Part shown: positions 18,305 through 27,847 of the stretch, one piece after another
How the letters are laid out: each line of letters starts with the position of its first letter
Numbering within the stretch: the stretch's first letter is position 1
Source: Erythrobacter litoralis HTCC2594
GTDB lineage: Bacteria > Pseudomonadota > Alphaproteobacteria > Sphingomonadales > Sphingomonadaceae
Direction: 5' to 3'
NCBI RefSeq assembly: GCF_000013005.1
Contig: NC_007722.1
Span: forward strand, 2,919,501-2,983,500
Length of the DNA stretch: 64,000 bases
The notes under the pieces: model-generated
What the model saw: the letters and a program-made list of their open reading frames with translations, nothing else
Database searches by the model: none
What the model was told of the DNA's origin: nothing
Program-made: the position numbers and the translations under genes

Positions 18305-19528
18305 ATGCCTCTCACCGAAACTCGGCTCCGAGCCCTGAAGAAGAAAACCAAATCGTACAAGGTCGCCGACCAGCGAGGCCTCTATATCGAGGTCACGCCG
18401 GCAGGAAGTAAGCTGTGGCGTTTCCGCTATCGTATCGGCAAAGTTGAGAAGAAGCTTGCCATCGGCAGTTATCCGGAAATCAGTCTGAAGGAAGCGCGAG
18501 ACGTGACCTTTGAGGCGCGCCAAGCTGTTGCCTCAGGTCGGGACCCTGCCTTTGAGAAACGCAAGCAGAAGATACGCGAGGAGTTTCTCTCCGCGCAGAC
18601 CTTCGAGACGGTGGCCCGCGAATACATCGAGCAGATGATGGTTCAGAATGGCCGAGCTGAGGCCACGATCGTAAAGGCCAACTACTTTCTAGACCAGCTG
18701 GCACCGGCAATTGGAAACCGGCCCATTCATGAGATCGAGCCCTTTGAAGTCTTGGCTCCTCTCAAGCGGCTCGAGGCCACCGGGAAACACGAAACCGCGA
18801 AAAAGTGTCGTTCGTTCGCGGGCAGGGTCTTCAGGTATGGCGTTGCGACAACTCGCTGCAAATCCGATCCAACCAGCATGCTCAAAGGTGCACTGATAAC
18901 GCCGAAGGCTACCCATTATGCGGCCATCCTGGAACCCAAGGAGCTCGGCGGTCTGCTACGGGCAATCGACGACTACACCGGCTACATGGTGACAAAGTTC
19001 GCATTGCAGATCGCGCCTCATGTCTTCGTACGACCTGGCGAACTCAGGCATGCCGAGTGGCGCGAGGTCGACCTTGTCGATGGTGTCTGGAAGATCCCCG
19101 CAGGAAAAATGAAGGCTCGCCGTGCGCACGCCGTCCCTCTTTCGAAACAGGTCATAAGCTATCTGACAGACTTAGCCGAGATGCTAGGCCATGAAGGCTA
19201 TGTGTTTCCTTCGGCTCGGACTTCAAAGCGTCCTATGAGCGAGAACACCCTGAATGCCGCTTTTCGCCGAATGGGATACTCCAAGGATGAGGTCACCGCC
19301 CACGGTCTGCGAGCTACGGCCTCGACATTCCTCAACGAGTCAGGACTTTGGAACCCGGATGCCATCGAGCGTGCATTGGCGCACGGCGACAGCAATGCGG
19401 TGCGTGGTATTTACCACCGTGGTAAGCACTGGGATGAACGGGTGCGTATGGCTCAATGGTGGAGCGACTATCTTGATGAACTTCGCTCAGGAGGAAAGGT
19501 CATAGAGGCGAAGTTTGCCCGAGGCTAA
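18305..19528 (+). CDS. int: Tyrosine-type site-specific integrase (P4 family)
   Basis: A 407-residue P4-like tyrosine recombinase that would integrate and excise the ICE at tRNA-Leu. The N-terminal DUF4102 arm-binding domain (LTETRLRALKKKTKSYKVAD, RGLYIEVTPAGSKLWRFRYR) is followed by a SAM-like core-binding domain. In the catalytic domain are Arg of RPGELRHAEWREVD, the HGLRAT box, His of ERALAHGDSN and the nucleophile Tyr (about residue 370) in RGIYHRGKHW. ATG 18305 gives the family's MPLTETRLRAL start. All four classes of catalytic residues look present, so it is probably active. Confidence 0.93.
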   Translation: MPLTETRLRALKKKTKSYKVADQRGLYIEVTPAGSKLWRFRYRIGKVEKKLAIGSYPEISLKEARDVTFEARQAVASGRDPAFEKRKQKIREEFLSAQTFETVAREYIEQMMVQNGRAEATIVKANYFLDQLAPAIGNRPIHEIEPFEVLAPLKRLEATGKHETAKKCRSFAGRVFRYGVATTRCKSDPTSMLKGALITPKATHYAAILEPKELGGLLRAIDDYTGYMVTKFALQIAPHVFVRPGELRHAEWREVDLVDGVWKIPAGKMKARRAHAVPLSKQVISYLTDLAEMLGHEGYVFPSARTSKRPMSENTLNAAFRRMGYSKDEVTAHGLRATASTFLNESGLWNPDAIERALAHGDSNAVRGIYHRGKHWDERVRMAQWWSDYLDELRSGGKVIEAKFARG

Positions 19529-19803
19529 ATCGCGGCTGGGCCCCATTTGCAGATGGATCAAAGCAGTAAGGCTAGCGGTCGGGCTTCGTGCCTGGGAAAT
19601 GACGTTGGCGAGTTCTGAAGGATCGCAATGATAACTAGGCGCGCCTGCAATCGAGGAGCTTTTATCCCGCAAAACGCGATTTTTGAAAAATGCGGGATAA
19701 ATCGCGGATTGGAGCCCTGCGTCCTTCCTATGTTTAAACATTCTTGTTTTGCTAACGCTTGAAGCGCATATGCTCTCCCAGTATTCGATTTCGCAGGTTC
19801 AAG

Positions 19804-20067
19804 ATGAGCAATCAAACTGCACAGGTTCTGACAACGGTGAACGCCCCCTACGGGGCGAACCATTCCGCTCATCAACTCGCTGCGCTTATCGCTGACCCAT
19901 CGAGTGTGGCAACGTTTGACGCCAGCGTCTTCGCTTTCTTTTCGGAGGTGTCGCCAGCGGCCCAGAAGGCCTTTCTGGCTGAAATGAAGGTCAATGAAGA
20001 TATGGCGAAAGCTGTCGCTAGCCAGTTTTCCAAGATGGCTGGGTACTCGCTGCCACTAGCAGCCTAA
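19804..20067 (+). CDS. Small hypothetical protein
   Basis: An 87-residue unrecognised protein starting MSNQTAQVLTTVNAPYG, with an Ala-rich middle (AQKAFLAEMKVNEDMAKAVAS) predicted helical. I see no signal peptide, membrane segment or cysteine pair. A TTG at 19759 would extend it by 15 residues, but the ATG at 19804 gives a more natural N-terminus; neither has a clear ribosome binding site. It lies alone, with about 275 bp of gene-free DNA before it, in the variable region just inside the ICE. The call rests on open frame and composition only. Confidence 0.5.
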   Translation: MSNQTAQVLTTVNAPYGANHSAHQLAALIADPSSVATFDASVFAFFSEVSPAAQKAFLAEMKVNEDMAKAVASQFSKMAGYSLPLAA

Positions 20068-20222
20068 GAATGGGATATCGCTTCGACCGCAGCTGACACA
20101 ACGGCCGCTCTTATTCGATTTGGCATCCAACATTACCGCAATCGTGACTGCCACTTGATTTAGGAAACGCAGGCAAACTCGATGCTGCTGTTGAGTGCAG
20201 CGCTGAGCGTCGAGGGCTCCCT

Positions 20223-20804
20223 TCACGCAGCCCCAATATCAGCCCATTCGAGAACAAGCTTGTCACCCTTCGCACGGGGCAAGGCCTTGCGTGGAATGAG
20301 CTTCCCGCGCACTTCGAAGTCCGACGTGATCTTGACTAGGAACACCATGCTGAAGTTCCGTTTGAGGTTCAGGGTAACCCGGTCATTGCTTTTGAATGGC
20401 GTGATTGTTTTGACCTCGACCAGATCATTGCCGAGCCGTCCGTCCGATCCTTGAGCATAGTTGCGGTGCAGCTTTATCCCATGCGTGATCGCCCCGTAGA
20501 GTTCTCCGATATCGCCATACACTTGAAGGTGCTTGCCTGTGTGAAGGTGGTAATCTTCAGCCGTGGCGATCAGGTTCTCGAATATCGAGACCAGAGACAG
20601 ATCGGCATTGGGATACTTTGTCCGCCATTCCTTGTACTGGATTTGCTCGTTGATCTCGTCCCAGCTGATCCATTCGCCATCATCCCAGATGGCATTGTCC
20701 GGCCCAAGTTGCTGCATCCGCAATTCCGTTAACGTGTAAAGATTTTCGCGTTTTCTTTGCATGTCCGCATCAACGTGCAAAGCGAAAGCGCGTTTGCTTG
20801 CCAT
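20223..20804 (-). CDS. Hypothetical protein with PD-(D/E)xK-like motif
   Basis: A 193-residue protein of unknown function. Residues 97-132 read YGDIGELYGA, then GSDGRLGNDLVEVKTI. Glu101, Asp121 or Asp127, Glu130 and Lys132 fit the E...D...ExK pattern of PD-(D/E)xK nuclease folds, as in restriction endonucleases and DUF6998-like proteins. The C-terminal half is beta-rich (RVTLNLKRNFSMVFLVKI). GAGG five bases upstream supports the ATG at 20804. It stands alone next to the integrase end of the ICE, a common place for defence cargo. No methyltransferase partner is adjacent, so a nuclease role is inference only. Confidence 0.6.
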   Translation of the reverse strand: MASKRAFALHVDADMQRKRENLYTLTELRMQQLGPDNAIWDDGEWISWDEINEQIQYKEWRTKYPNADLSLVSIFENLIATAEDYHLHTGKHLQVYGDIGELYGAITHGIKLHRNYAQGSDGRLGNDLVEVKTITPFKSNDRVTLNLKRNFSMVFLVKITSDFEVRGKLIPRKALPRAKGDKLVLEWADIGAA

Positions 20805-20981
20805 ATCGCCTCGAGCTGCGATTCGCGCAAAAAGCAGGTCTCCCGTTGCGAGGGCTGTTACTACTCAGCCAAAGCAAGATCGGAGGCTCAATAGAATTCC
20901 CAGCAGAGACACTGATACGAGGACAGAAAATTCGATCCTGACACCCAGATTTCGAAGCCATCGCCGCACCGCTTCGAAACC

Positions 20982-21176
20982 TCAGTTCGCGGTACTTTTG
21001 CGCATAAGCTGATCGAAGCGGTCGCCGATCGCCTTCCAGGTTTCTACACCTGCTTCATCGCCCTCAAAGGTCAGCCGTTCCACTTGTTTTGCGATGTAGG
21101 CAGGCCCAGCATCGCCATGATTCTTCTCTACCCATAAAGCGGCAGCCCAACGTTCCTGATCGCGGTTCAGCACCAT
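20982..21176 (-). CDS. Small DUF6961-like protein
   Basis: A 64-residue protein (MVLNRDQERWAAALWVEKNH..., ending FDQLMRKSTAN) resembling the small DUF6961 proteins that recur in sphingomonad plasmids and ICEs; I recall the pattern ALWVEKxHGDxGPxYIA but cannot check it here. It is mostly helical with no evident motif for catalysis. Its 5' end overlaps the SNase-like gene by 10 bp, so translational coupling is likely. Function unknown. Confidence 0.65.
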   Translation of the reverse strand: MVLNRDQERWAAALWVEKNHGDAGPAYIAKQVERLTFEGDEAGVETWKAIGDRFDQLMRKSTAN

Positions 21177-21724
21177 GGCTCACGTCTTCCGCTCCACGTC
21201 CTGGCCAACCCTTCGCTAACTAATTGATCGCCTAGTGACCGGCCATTTCGTGTCACGACACGCAATTTGCGACCGTACTGGTCCTCATCCCGGTTTCCGA
21301 TGGTGCGAAGCTCAAATGGCCCGGCATTAAGCAAATCGACCAATCGGCGGGTCGCACGCATTCCAAGCTCGTACTCGTAGTCGCATCTGGGCTGGCCAAT
21401 TTCTGGCGTGTCGATGTCAGCGATACGGATTTTGGTACCATCAAGCCAGAAAGTATCGCCATCGACCACACATGTTCTCCTGACTCTGCCGCATATAGCG
21501 AATTGTGGAGAGCTTGCTTGTTGGAACAACGCTTGGGCCTGCTGTTCAACCATTGCGGGTCGCGCGTCCCCGGCCGGCCAATTGAGCGCCAGCATCCCAG
21601 CTGCAACGACTATAGAGAATTCCCCCAAACTCAAGATGATCTCCTTGCCTAACTTCCTGCGCTTCTTTGCCTTGAACGCTTTACGAAAGTCGAGCGGGTC
21701 ACTCGGTTCTTCACGCATCGGCAT
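21167..21724 (-). CDS. Thermonuclease (SNase-like) family protein, membrane-anchored
   Basis: A 185-residue staphylococcal-nuclease-fold protein. A basic N-terminus (KAFKAKKRRKLGKE) precedes a hydrophobic segment (FSIVVAAGMLALNWPAG) that would anchor it in the inner membrane with the nuclease domain outside. SNase motifs are present: VVDGDTFWLDGTKIRIADIDTPE with the Ca-binding Asp and catalytic Arg, then RNEDQYGR-like (GNRDEDQYGRKLRVV) and LVSEGLARTW. Such genes are frequent in ICE accessory strips. It overlaps the downstream small DUF6961-like gene. Confidence 0.85.
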   Translation of the reverse strand: MPMREEPSDPLDFRKAFKAKKRRKLGKEIILSLGEFSIVVAAGMLALNWPAGDARPAMVEQQAQALFQQASSPQFAICGRVRRTCVVDGDTFWLDGTKIRIADIDTPEIGQPRCDYEYELGMRATRRLVDLLNAGPFELRTIGNRDEDQYGRKLRVVTRNGRSLGDQLVSEGLARTWSGRREPWC

Positions 21725-21782
21725 AGTCTGTTTTCAATACGATAAGCACCAGCAGATAATAATCTGAAATTACAAGAATTCG

Positions 21783-22373
21783 TCAATGGTATGCCCCGAT
21801 CGTAGACCATCTGGATAGCACCGACCGGACATATTGCGGTGTCTCACCATTTCTGGGAATCCCGCCGGCACGCGATACGGCCCCAGGACCCGCGTTATAG
21901 GCAGCCAAGGCTAGGTGAATCGCTTCAAAGCGGTTCAGCATATCGCGCAAATAGCGCGCGCCGCCGTCGATCGAGGCGATAGGATCATGCCGGTTTCGCA
22001 CCCCCAGTTCGCGCGCGGTAGCTGGCATGAGTTGCGCTAGTCCGGCAGCGCCGGCCGGACTAACCGCCATGGGATTGAAACGAGACTCGGCCCAGATCAA
22101 AGCGCGAAGCAAGTTCTTAGGCAAACCGTAACGCAGCTCAGCCTTCGCAATAGCCTCCATGTACAGCCCTTCTCTGTAGGAAATATTGGTCTTGCCTCGA
22201 GAACGAACCGCCGGAGCGTACTGTCTAGCCGCCTTAGATTCGCTCTCAGCCTTCGGTTGGTGGACCGCGTGTTCGAAGAGGACGAACTCCTGGGCTCTGA
22301 CGGGAGGAAATGAGGTTGCGATCACGCCTGCAAGAGCGATCAGAAATCTCGTCAGTCGATTAGGGATAGTCAT
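21783..22373 (-). CDS. Lytic transglycosylase (SLT domain), conjugation-type
   Basis: A 196-residue exported lytic transglycosylase that would open peptidoglycan for the transfer apparatus. The chosen ATG at 22373 gives a standard signal peptide (RLTRFLIALAGVIATSFPPVRAQ); an upstream frame to 22490 adds an implausible leader. The SLT core has the catalytic Glu in LIWAESRFNPMAVSPAGAAG, then LAQLMPATARELGV and LALAAYNAGPGAVSRAGG. It resembles VirB1/IagB-type enzymes associated with type IV secretion. It is divergent from the primase-like gene. Confidence 0.88.
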   Translation of the reverse strand: MTIPNRLTRFLIALAGVIATSFPPVRAQEFVLFEHAVHQPKAESESKAARQYAPAVRSRGKTNISYREGLYMEAIAKAELRYGLPKNLLRALIWAESRFNPMAVSPAGAAGLAQLMPATARELGVRNRHDPIASIDGGARYLRDMLNRFEAIHLALAAYNAGPGAVSRAGGIPRNGETPQYVRSVLSRWSTIGAYH

Positions 22374-22511
22374 GTCGCCTGATGTCCTGTTGCTTCGAAT
22401 CATAGAAGAACATAAAAAGAACATACCTCTGTAGGAAAGCGGCAATTGCCAGCCTTGGGGAGAGGAGAGGAGGCCAATCGAGGGGACCATCTCGCAAGCT
22501 AAGGAGCTCGC

Positions 22512-23420
22512 ATGCCCCTACATGTTCGTACTCATTCTAGATCGTCTCTTGCCGAGACGGCTCGCCGCATTTGCGAAACGCGCGGAGGCAAATGGTCCGG
22601 CACCAAGGGCATGGCTCGCTGCCCAGCGCATGACGACCGCACGCCGTCACTTGGTGTGTCGCTCGGCCGACAGGCCATCCTCTTCCACTGTTTCGCGGGA
22701 TGCGACCAGGAGAGCGTGCTGGCTGCTCTGGCGAGTGAAGGTATCGAGGCAACCTCGCTCTTTTCAGGTTCTGCGACCAACAGCGAGCCTGAACCGACTA
22801 GGACGCGCAAACCCTCGGCGGCAGCAGTGAGGATCTGGCGCGATGCACAGGCACTGCGTGGCAGTCAGGCCAAAGCCTACCTTGAAAGCCGCGGCATCCT
22901 TGCCGCGTCATCGGCGCTTCGGTTCCATCCACGAACGCCGCTGGGGCCGAAGGGACGCACCCGCTTTTTGCCGGCCATGATTGCGGCGGCCAGCCTCGAC
23001 GAGGGGCCGATCGCCGTCCATCGCACTTTCCTTTCGGGCAATGCTAAGGCCGATTTCGACAAACCGAAGCGCGCGCTTGGTTCGCTCGGCGAAGCCGCTG
23101 TCCGCCTTTTTGCTCCGGTTTCAGGCAAGCTAGGCCTCGCCGAGGGCATCGAGAGCGCGATGTCGGCCTATGCTCTCACCGGCATTCCCGTTTGGGCGAC
23201 CCTGGGCAATGAGCGCTTCGGCCTCGTCAGCGTGCCTGAGAGCGTGACCGAGCTTCATCTCTTCATCGATCATGATGCTGGCGGTGAGCTGGCCGCGTCG
23301 CGTGGGCTTGCCGCTTATGCCCGCGATGGACGGACGATCCAGGTTCGCAAGCCTTCCTCAAGCGACACCGACTGGAACGATGAACTGACAGCATGGCTGC
23401 GCCGCAAAGCGGCGCAATAG
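22512..23420 (+). CDS. CHC2 zinc-finger and Toprim domain protein (primase-like)
   Basis: A 302-residue protein combining an N-terminal zinc-binding module (GMARCPAHDDRTPSLGV, FHCFAGCDQ) with a C-terminal Toprim-like segment (LAEGIESAMSAYALTGIPVWATLGN, LFIDHDAGGE). This architecture is found in plasmid and ICE primases and in primase-helicase N-termini. It probably primes or supports replication of the transferred strand. AAGGAG six bases upstream fixes the ATG at 22512. The next gene starts 75 bp downstream, and the two are almost always neighbours in sphingomonad elements (from memory, not checked). Confidence 0.82.
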   Translation: MPLHVRTHSRSSLAETARRICETRGGKWSGTKGMARCPAHDDRTPSLGVSLGRQAILFHCFAGCDQESVLAALASEGIEATSLFSGSATNSEPEPTRTRKPSAAAVRIWRDAQALRGSQAKAYLESRGILAASSALRFHPRTPLGPKGRTRFLPAMIAAASLDEGPIAVHRTFLSGNAKADFDKPKRALGSLGEAAVRLFAPVSGKLGLAEGIESAMSAYALTGIPVWATLGNERFGLVSVPESVTELHLFIDHDAGGELAASRGLAAYARDGRTIQVRKPSSSDTDWNDELTAWLRRKAAQ

Positions 23421-23495
23421 AGGAGAGATGGCTTCTCGAATTCCTGATCCGGCAGAGGGCGTGTCCCGATGCCCCCATCAGGAGGACGAATTGCC

Positions 23496-26400
23496 ATGTT
23501 TCAATCAGACCTGTTTCCCGCCAGTGAGAAGTTGTCGTCAGTGCCGCTGGTCTACGCCATCGGTGCCAAGATTGCCGAACTTCTCGCCTCGGGACGCCAT
23601 CTGACCCGTGCCGACATTTCCGGGCTGTTCACCGAAGAGAACGGAGCTCCGGAATGGGGAAGCGCTTGGACCATCGACGATTACAACAACGCGGTGGAAA
23701 TCGGCGCACTGCTCTGGCTTCGCGAGTCTTCGCGCATCGATCTGGCGACGAGCGTGCACGAAGCCGAAGCGCGATTCGACTGGCTCGAAGCAGCCTTGCC
23801 TCCCCGGCATGTTCGCAGCGAAGCACAGATCGAGCTACAGCAGTTCTCAACGCCGCCGATGCTGGCTTGGCTGATGGCAAAGGCCGCAGCTGTTTCTGCG
23901 CGAGATACGCTCTTGGAACCGTCAGCCGGCAATGGCGCCGTTGCGCTCTGGGGCAGCGTCCAGAACGCTTCTTTGATCCTCAACGAAATCGAACCGGCAA
24001 GACGAGTCAGCCTGCGCCACATCTTCTCTGCAGCCACGATCACCGCGCATGACGGCGAACTGATCGCAGACCTCAATCGCGGCCCTGTTCCGTCGGCCGT
24101 GCTGATGAACCCGCCATTTGCCCGCAGCCAAGAACGCGGTAAGGACGGTGAGACCGCCATGCGTCACCTGCGCGGTGCGATCCGGGCCGCTGCCAATGGG
24201 GCGAGGATAATCGCCATCATGCCCGAAGGCTTCGATGCTGCCACTTTCACCAAAGAACAGGAAGAAGCGTCGCTCCTCCTCGATGTTCGCTTGCAGCAAA
24301 TGTTTTGCCGGACAGGGACGGGGATCGCCGTTCGCCTGGTCGTGGTGGACAAGACGCAGACTACGTCCTTGCCTGCGATCACCGGAGATACTGCCGACCT
24401 GATTGAGCTCCACGAACTTGTCACTGCGCTTCCGCCAAGGGCGACGATGTCTGCCAGCCTCCATCGCCTGCCAGTCGGCAAGCGAGCGCGTCTAGTCGGC
24501 AAGACGTCGAAGCATCGCGCACCAGTGCGGCCATCGGCACCGTTCGCAGGGATTCCTGCAGCCACAGCAAATGCGATCGAACTGACCTATACTGGCCTCG
24601 CTGACCCCGCTCCGGTACCCGAACAGACAGGAATCTACCTCCCGTACCGGCCCAGCCGCATCGCGTTCGAGGGCGCACCAATCCATCCTACCCCGCTTGT
24701 GGAGTCGGTCGCCATGGGCTCGGTAGCGGCGCCTCAGCCCGACGTCATCCCGCGTCTCCCCGCAGATTGGCAGGCCGATGGACTCTTGTCCGAAGCACAA
24801 TGCGAGACACTGGTTTACGCTGCCCAGGCATTCGCGCGCGACCTGCCGGGTCAATTCAAGGTCAGCCAGGAAGGCACCTCGCTTGAGCTTGCCAACGACG
24901 GCCACGCCTACCGCCAAGGCTTCTTCCTCGGCGACGGGACCGGAGCGGGCAAGGGACGACAGATCGCGGCGGTCATCATGGACCGCTGGCTCGCCGGCGA
25001 GCGTCGCCATATCTGGATCACCAAGAATGAGGCGCTCCTTGAAGATGCACACCGCGACTGGGAAGCGCTCGGCGGGCTGCCGCTCGATCTCCAGCCGCTC
25101 TCGCGCTGGAAGCTCGGCCACCCCGTAACGATGTCCGAAGGCATCCTCTTCGTCACTTATCCGACGCTGCGCTCGGGCCGCGCAGAGGATACGCGGCTCG
25201 ACCAGATCCTCGCCTGGGCGGCTGAGGACTATGACGGCGTGATCGCCTTCGACGAAGCCCACGCCATGGCCAATGCACTCGGGGGCGCTTCAACCCGCGG
25301 CAAGATCAGGGGCTCCGAACAGGGCATGGCGGGTCTCAGGCTGCAGAACCATCTGCCGCGCGCTCGCGTTCTTTATGCGTCTGCAACGGGCGCTTCGGAT
25401 ATTGCCAACCTCGGCTACACCTCACGGCTTGGTCTGTGGGGACCCGAGACCGCTTTCCCGACCCACGAGGCGTTCATGACCGAAATCCGCGCCGGCGGCG
25501 TCGCGGCGATGGAGCTCGTTGCGCGCGACCTCAAGGCCCAAGGTCTCTACCTTGCCCGTGCGCTGTCCTTCGCCGGGGTCGAATACGAGATCCTCGAACA
25601 CAGCCTGACCGAAGCGCAGGTCAAAATCTATAACGCCTATGCTGATGCCTGGGCGATTATTCACCGCAATTTGGAGGCCGCGCTCGAGGCAACCCGCGTG
25701 GTCGACGAGGACAGCGGCGACACGCTCAATCGCAACGCCAAGGCTGCGGCGCTCTCGATCTTCGAAGGCACTAAGCAGCGCTTCTTTGCCCAGCTTCTGC
25801 TTTCGATGAAACTGCCGAGCCTGATTCCGGCCATGGAAGCTGCGCTTGGCGAAGACCATTCGATCGTAGTGCAGCTGGTCTCGACCGCCGAGGCCATGCT
25901 CGACCGGCGCCTTGCCGACCTTACCGTGGAAGAACGCGAAGCGCTCGATATCGATCTGTCCCCACGTGAATACGTCATCGACTATCTTGCGAAGAGCTTT
26001 CCGGTGCGATTGATGCAGGTCTTTGCTGACGAGGACGGCAATCTTCGCTCCGAGGCGATGAGCGACGAGGAGGGCAATCCCGTTTTCTGCCCGCGCGCCA
26101 TTGCTGCGCGCGATGCGCTGATCGAGCAACTCTGCGCACTGCCGCCCATCGCCACTGCGCTTGACGCGATTATCGAGCACTTCGGAACTGACGCCGTGGC
26201 AGAGGTCACAGGTCGGACCCGCAGGCTGGTTATCGGCCGCGATGGTCAGCAGCGCCTCGAACGGCGAAGCCCCAGCGCCAATGTCGCCGAAGCCCAAAGC
26301 TTCATGGAAGGGACCAAGCGCATCCTGGTCTTCTCGGATGCGGGCGGCACGGGGCGTTCCTATCATGCCGACTTGGGCGCCAGGAACCAGCAGCGCCGGG

Positions 26401-27743
26401 TTCACTTCCTGCTTGAACCGGGATGGCGCGCCGACAACGCCATCCAGGGTCTTGGTCGCACGAACCGCACCAATCAGGCCTCGGCTCCGCTGTTCCGCCC
26501 GGTCACCACAGATGTGAAGGGCGAGCGCCGATTCATCTCGACTATTGCGCGAAGGCTCGACGCTTTGGGCGCGCTTACGCGCGGCCAGCGCCAGACGGGC
26601 GGACAGAACCTGTTCGACCCGACAGACAATCTTGAAAGCGACTATGCGCGCGACGCGCTCAGCCGCTGGTTCCAGCTGCTCTATGACGGCAAACTGGAAG
26701 CCACCACCTTTGGCAACTTCGTCGAGCGCACCGGCCTCCGGCTCGAAAACCCCGATGGCGGGCTGACCGATAATCTCCCGACGATCCAGCGCTGGCTCAA
26801 CCGCATCCTAGCGCTGCCGATTGCGCTCCAGAACGCCATATTCGACGAATATCTCGGCCTCGTCGAAGCGCGGATTGAAGCTGCGCGCGAGGCCGGAACG
26901 CTCGACCAGGGACTGGAAACCGTCAAGGTCGATCACTTTACGGTCCTCGCCGATGAGCTTTTACGCACCGATCCTGTGACTGGAGCGGAAACCCGTCTCG
27001 TCTCGCTCGAAGTGACGAGGCACCTTCGGCCTCTGCGCTTGCAGCGCCTGGTGCGGATGCACGAGATCGGCAGCCCGTACGCGATCCCGATGCGCAATGC
27101 GCGCTCGGGCAAGGTCGCGCTGTCGGTTCCTGCCCGGCGCCTCATTGCCGACGACGGGGCCGTAATCGAACGCCGGCGCCTGCTGCGCCCGCTCAAGTCC
27201 GCGAGCTGGACGCTTGAGGCACTCGCTGAAAGCCACTGGGAAGAAATGGGCGTCACTGCGTTCACAAGCGCCTGGCGGTCTGAGGAAGAGGAAGCGGCCG
27301 CTTCACCGGTGACCGAGCGCGTCCATCTCGCCACCGGACTGCTGCTTCCGGTCTGGAAGCGCCTGCCCGGCGATCATGTCCGCGTCACCCGGCTCGTTGC
27401 CGAGGACGGCCAGTCGATCATCGGCCGTGAAGTGCTCGAATTCGATCTCGCCGCGATCGCCGACACCTTTGGCCTCTCCGGGGTTACCGGCCCGACGCCA
27501 GACCAGATCGGAGGGCTTGTCATCGCAAGCGGGAAACCGCTGGGCCTCGCAAGCCATGATCCACTTACCGTGAAGCGCTCGCTGGTCGGCGGCGAACAGC
27601 GCCTTGAACTGATCGGGTTCTCTCCTGATCGGCTCGACTGGTACAAGGGTAAGGGCTGCTTTACCGAGATCATTCGCTACCGCACGCGGCTGTTCGTCCC
27701 TGTGTCGACTGCCTCGTCGGTCCTCCCCGCGCTTGCCGCCTGA
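23496..27743 (+). CDS. Strawberry-notch family helicase with N-terminal methyltransferase domain
   Basis: A giant 1415-residue protein. Residues ~120-310 carry a Rossmann methyltransferase: LLEPSAGNGAVALWG (SAM loop) and MNPPFARSQERG (NPPF, N6-adenine type). Residues ~470-1000 form an SNO/SF2-like helicase: GDGTGAGKGRQIAAV (Walker A), AFDEAHAMANALGG (DEAH), ASATGASDIANLGY and, far downstream, QGLGRTNRTNQAS as the arginine-finger motif. The family name comes from the metazoan Strawberry notch protein; in bacteria it is confined largely to plasmids, ICEs and phages, with no firm function. AGGAGG ten bases upstream sets the ATG at 23496. Confidence 0.88.
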   Translation: MFQSDLFPASEKLSSVPLVYAIGAKIAELLASGRHLTRADISGLFTEENGAPEWGSAWTIDDYNNAVEIGALLWLRESSRIDLATSVHEAEARFDWLEAALPPRHVRSEAQIELQQFSTPPMLAWLMAKAAAVSARDTLLEPSAGNGAVALWGSVQNASLILNEIEPARRVSLRHIFSAATITAHDGELIADLNRGPVPSAVLMNPPFARSQERGKDGETAMRHLRGAIRAAANGARIIAIMPEGFDAATFTKEQEEASLLLDVRLQQMFCRTGTGIAVRLVVVDKTQTTSLPAITGDTADLIELHELVTALPPRATMSASLHRLPVGKRARLVGKTSKHRAPVRPSAPFAGIPAATANAIELTYTGLADPAPVPEQTGIYLPYRPSRIAFEGAPIHPTPLVESVAMGSVAAPQPDVIPRLPADWQADGLLSEAQCETLVYAAQAFARDLPGQFKVSQEGTSLELANDGHAYRQGFFLGDGTGAGKGRQIAAVIMDRWLAGERRHIWITKNEALLEDAHRDWEALGGLPLDLQPLSRWKLGHPVTMSEGILFVTYPTLRSGRAEDTRLDQILAWAAEDYDGVIAFDEAHAMANALGGASTRGKIRGSEQGMAGLRLQNHLPRARVLYASATGASDIANLGYTSRLGLWGPETAFPTHEAFMTEIRAGGVAAMELVARDLKAQGLYLARALSFAGVEYEILEHSLTEAQVKIYNAYADAWAIIHRNLEAALEATRVVDEDSGDTLNRNAKAAALSIFEGTKQRFFAQLLLSMKLPSLIPAMEAALGEDHSIVVQLVSTAEAMLDRRLADLTVEEREALDIDLSPREYVIDYLAKSFPVRLMQVFADEDGNLRSEAMSDEEGNPVFCPRAIAARDALIEQLCALPPIATALDAIIEHFGTDAVAEVTGRTRRLVIGRDGQQRLERRSPSANVAEAQSFMEGTKRILVFSDAGGTGRSYHADLGARNQQRRVHFLLEPGWRADNAIQGLGRTNRTNQASAPLFRPVTTDVKGERRFISTIARRLDALGALTRGQRQTGGQNLFDPTDNLESDYARDALSRWFQLLYDGKLEATTFGNFVERTGLRLENPDGGLTDNLPTIQRWLNRILALPIALQNAIFDEYLGLVEARIEAAREAGTLDQGLETVKVDHFTVLADELLRTDPVTGAETRLVSLEVTRHLRPLRLQRLVRMHEIGSPYAIPMRNARSGKVALSVPARRLIADDGAVIERRRLLRPLKSASWTLEALAESHWEEMGVTAFTSAWRSEEEEAAASPVTERVHLATGLLLPVWKRLPGDHVRVTRLVAEDGQSIIGREVLEFDLAAIADTFGLSGVTGPTPDQIGGLVIASGKPLGLASHDPLTVKRSLVGGEQRLELIGFSPDRLDWYKGKGCFTEIIRYRTRLFVPVSTASSVLPALAA

Positions 27744-27847
27744 TCCCTCGGGCAGACCCCAATCTCAGAATGAGAGTGGAGGGAGCCCTTTGGGCTTGTG
27801 GGCCTCGTGATCCTCACCTGCGCCTTCATTCCATCAGGAGAACACCC

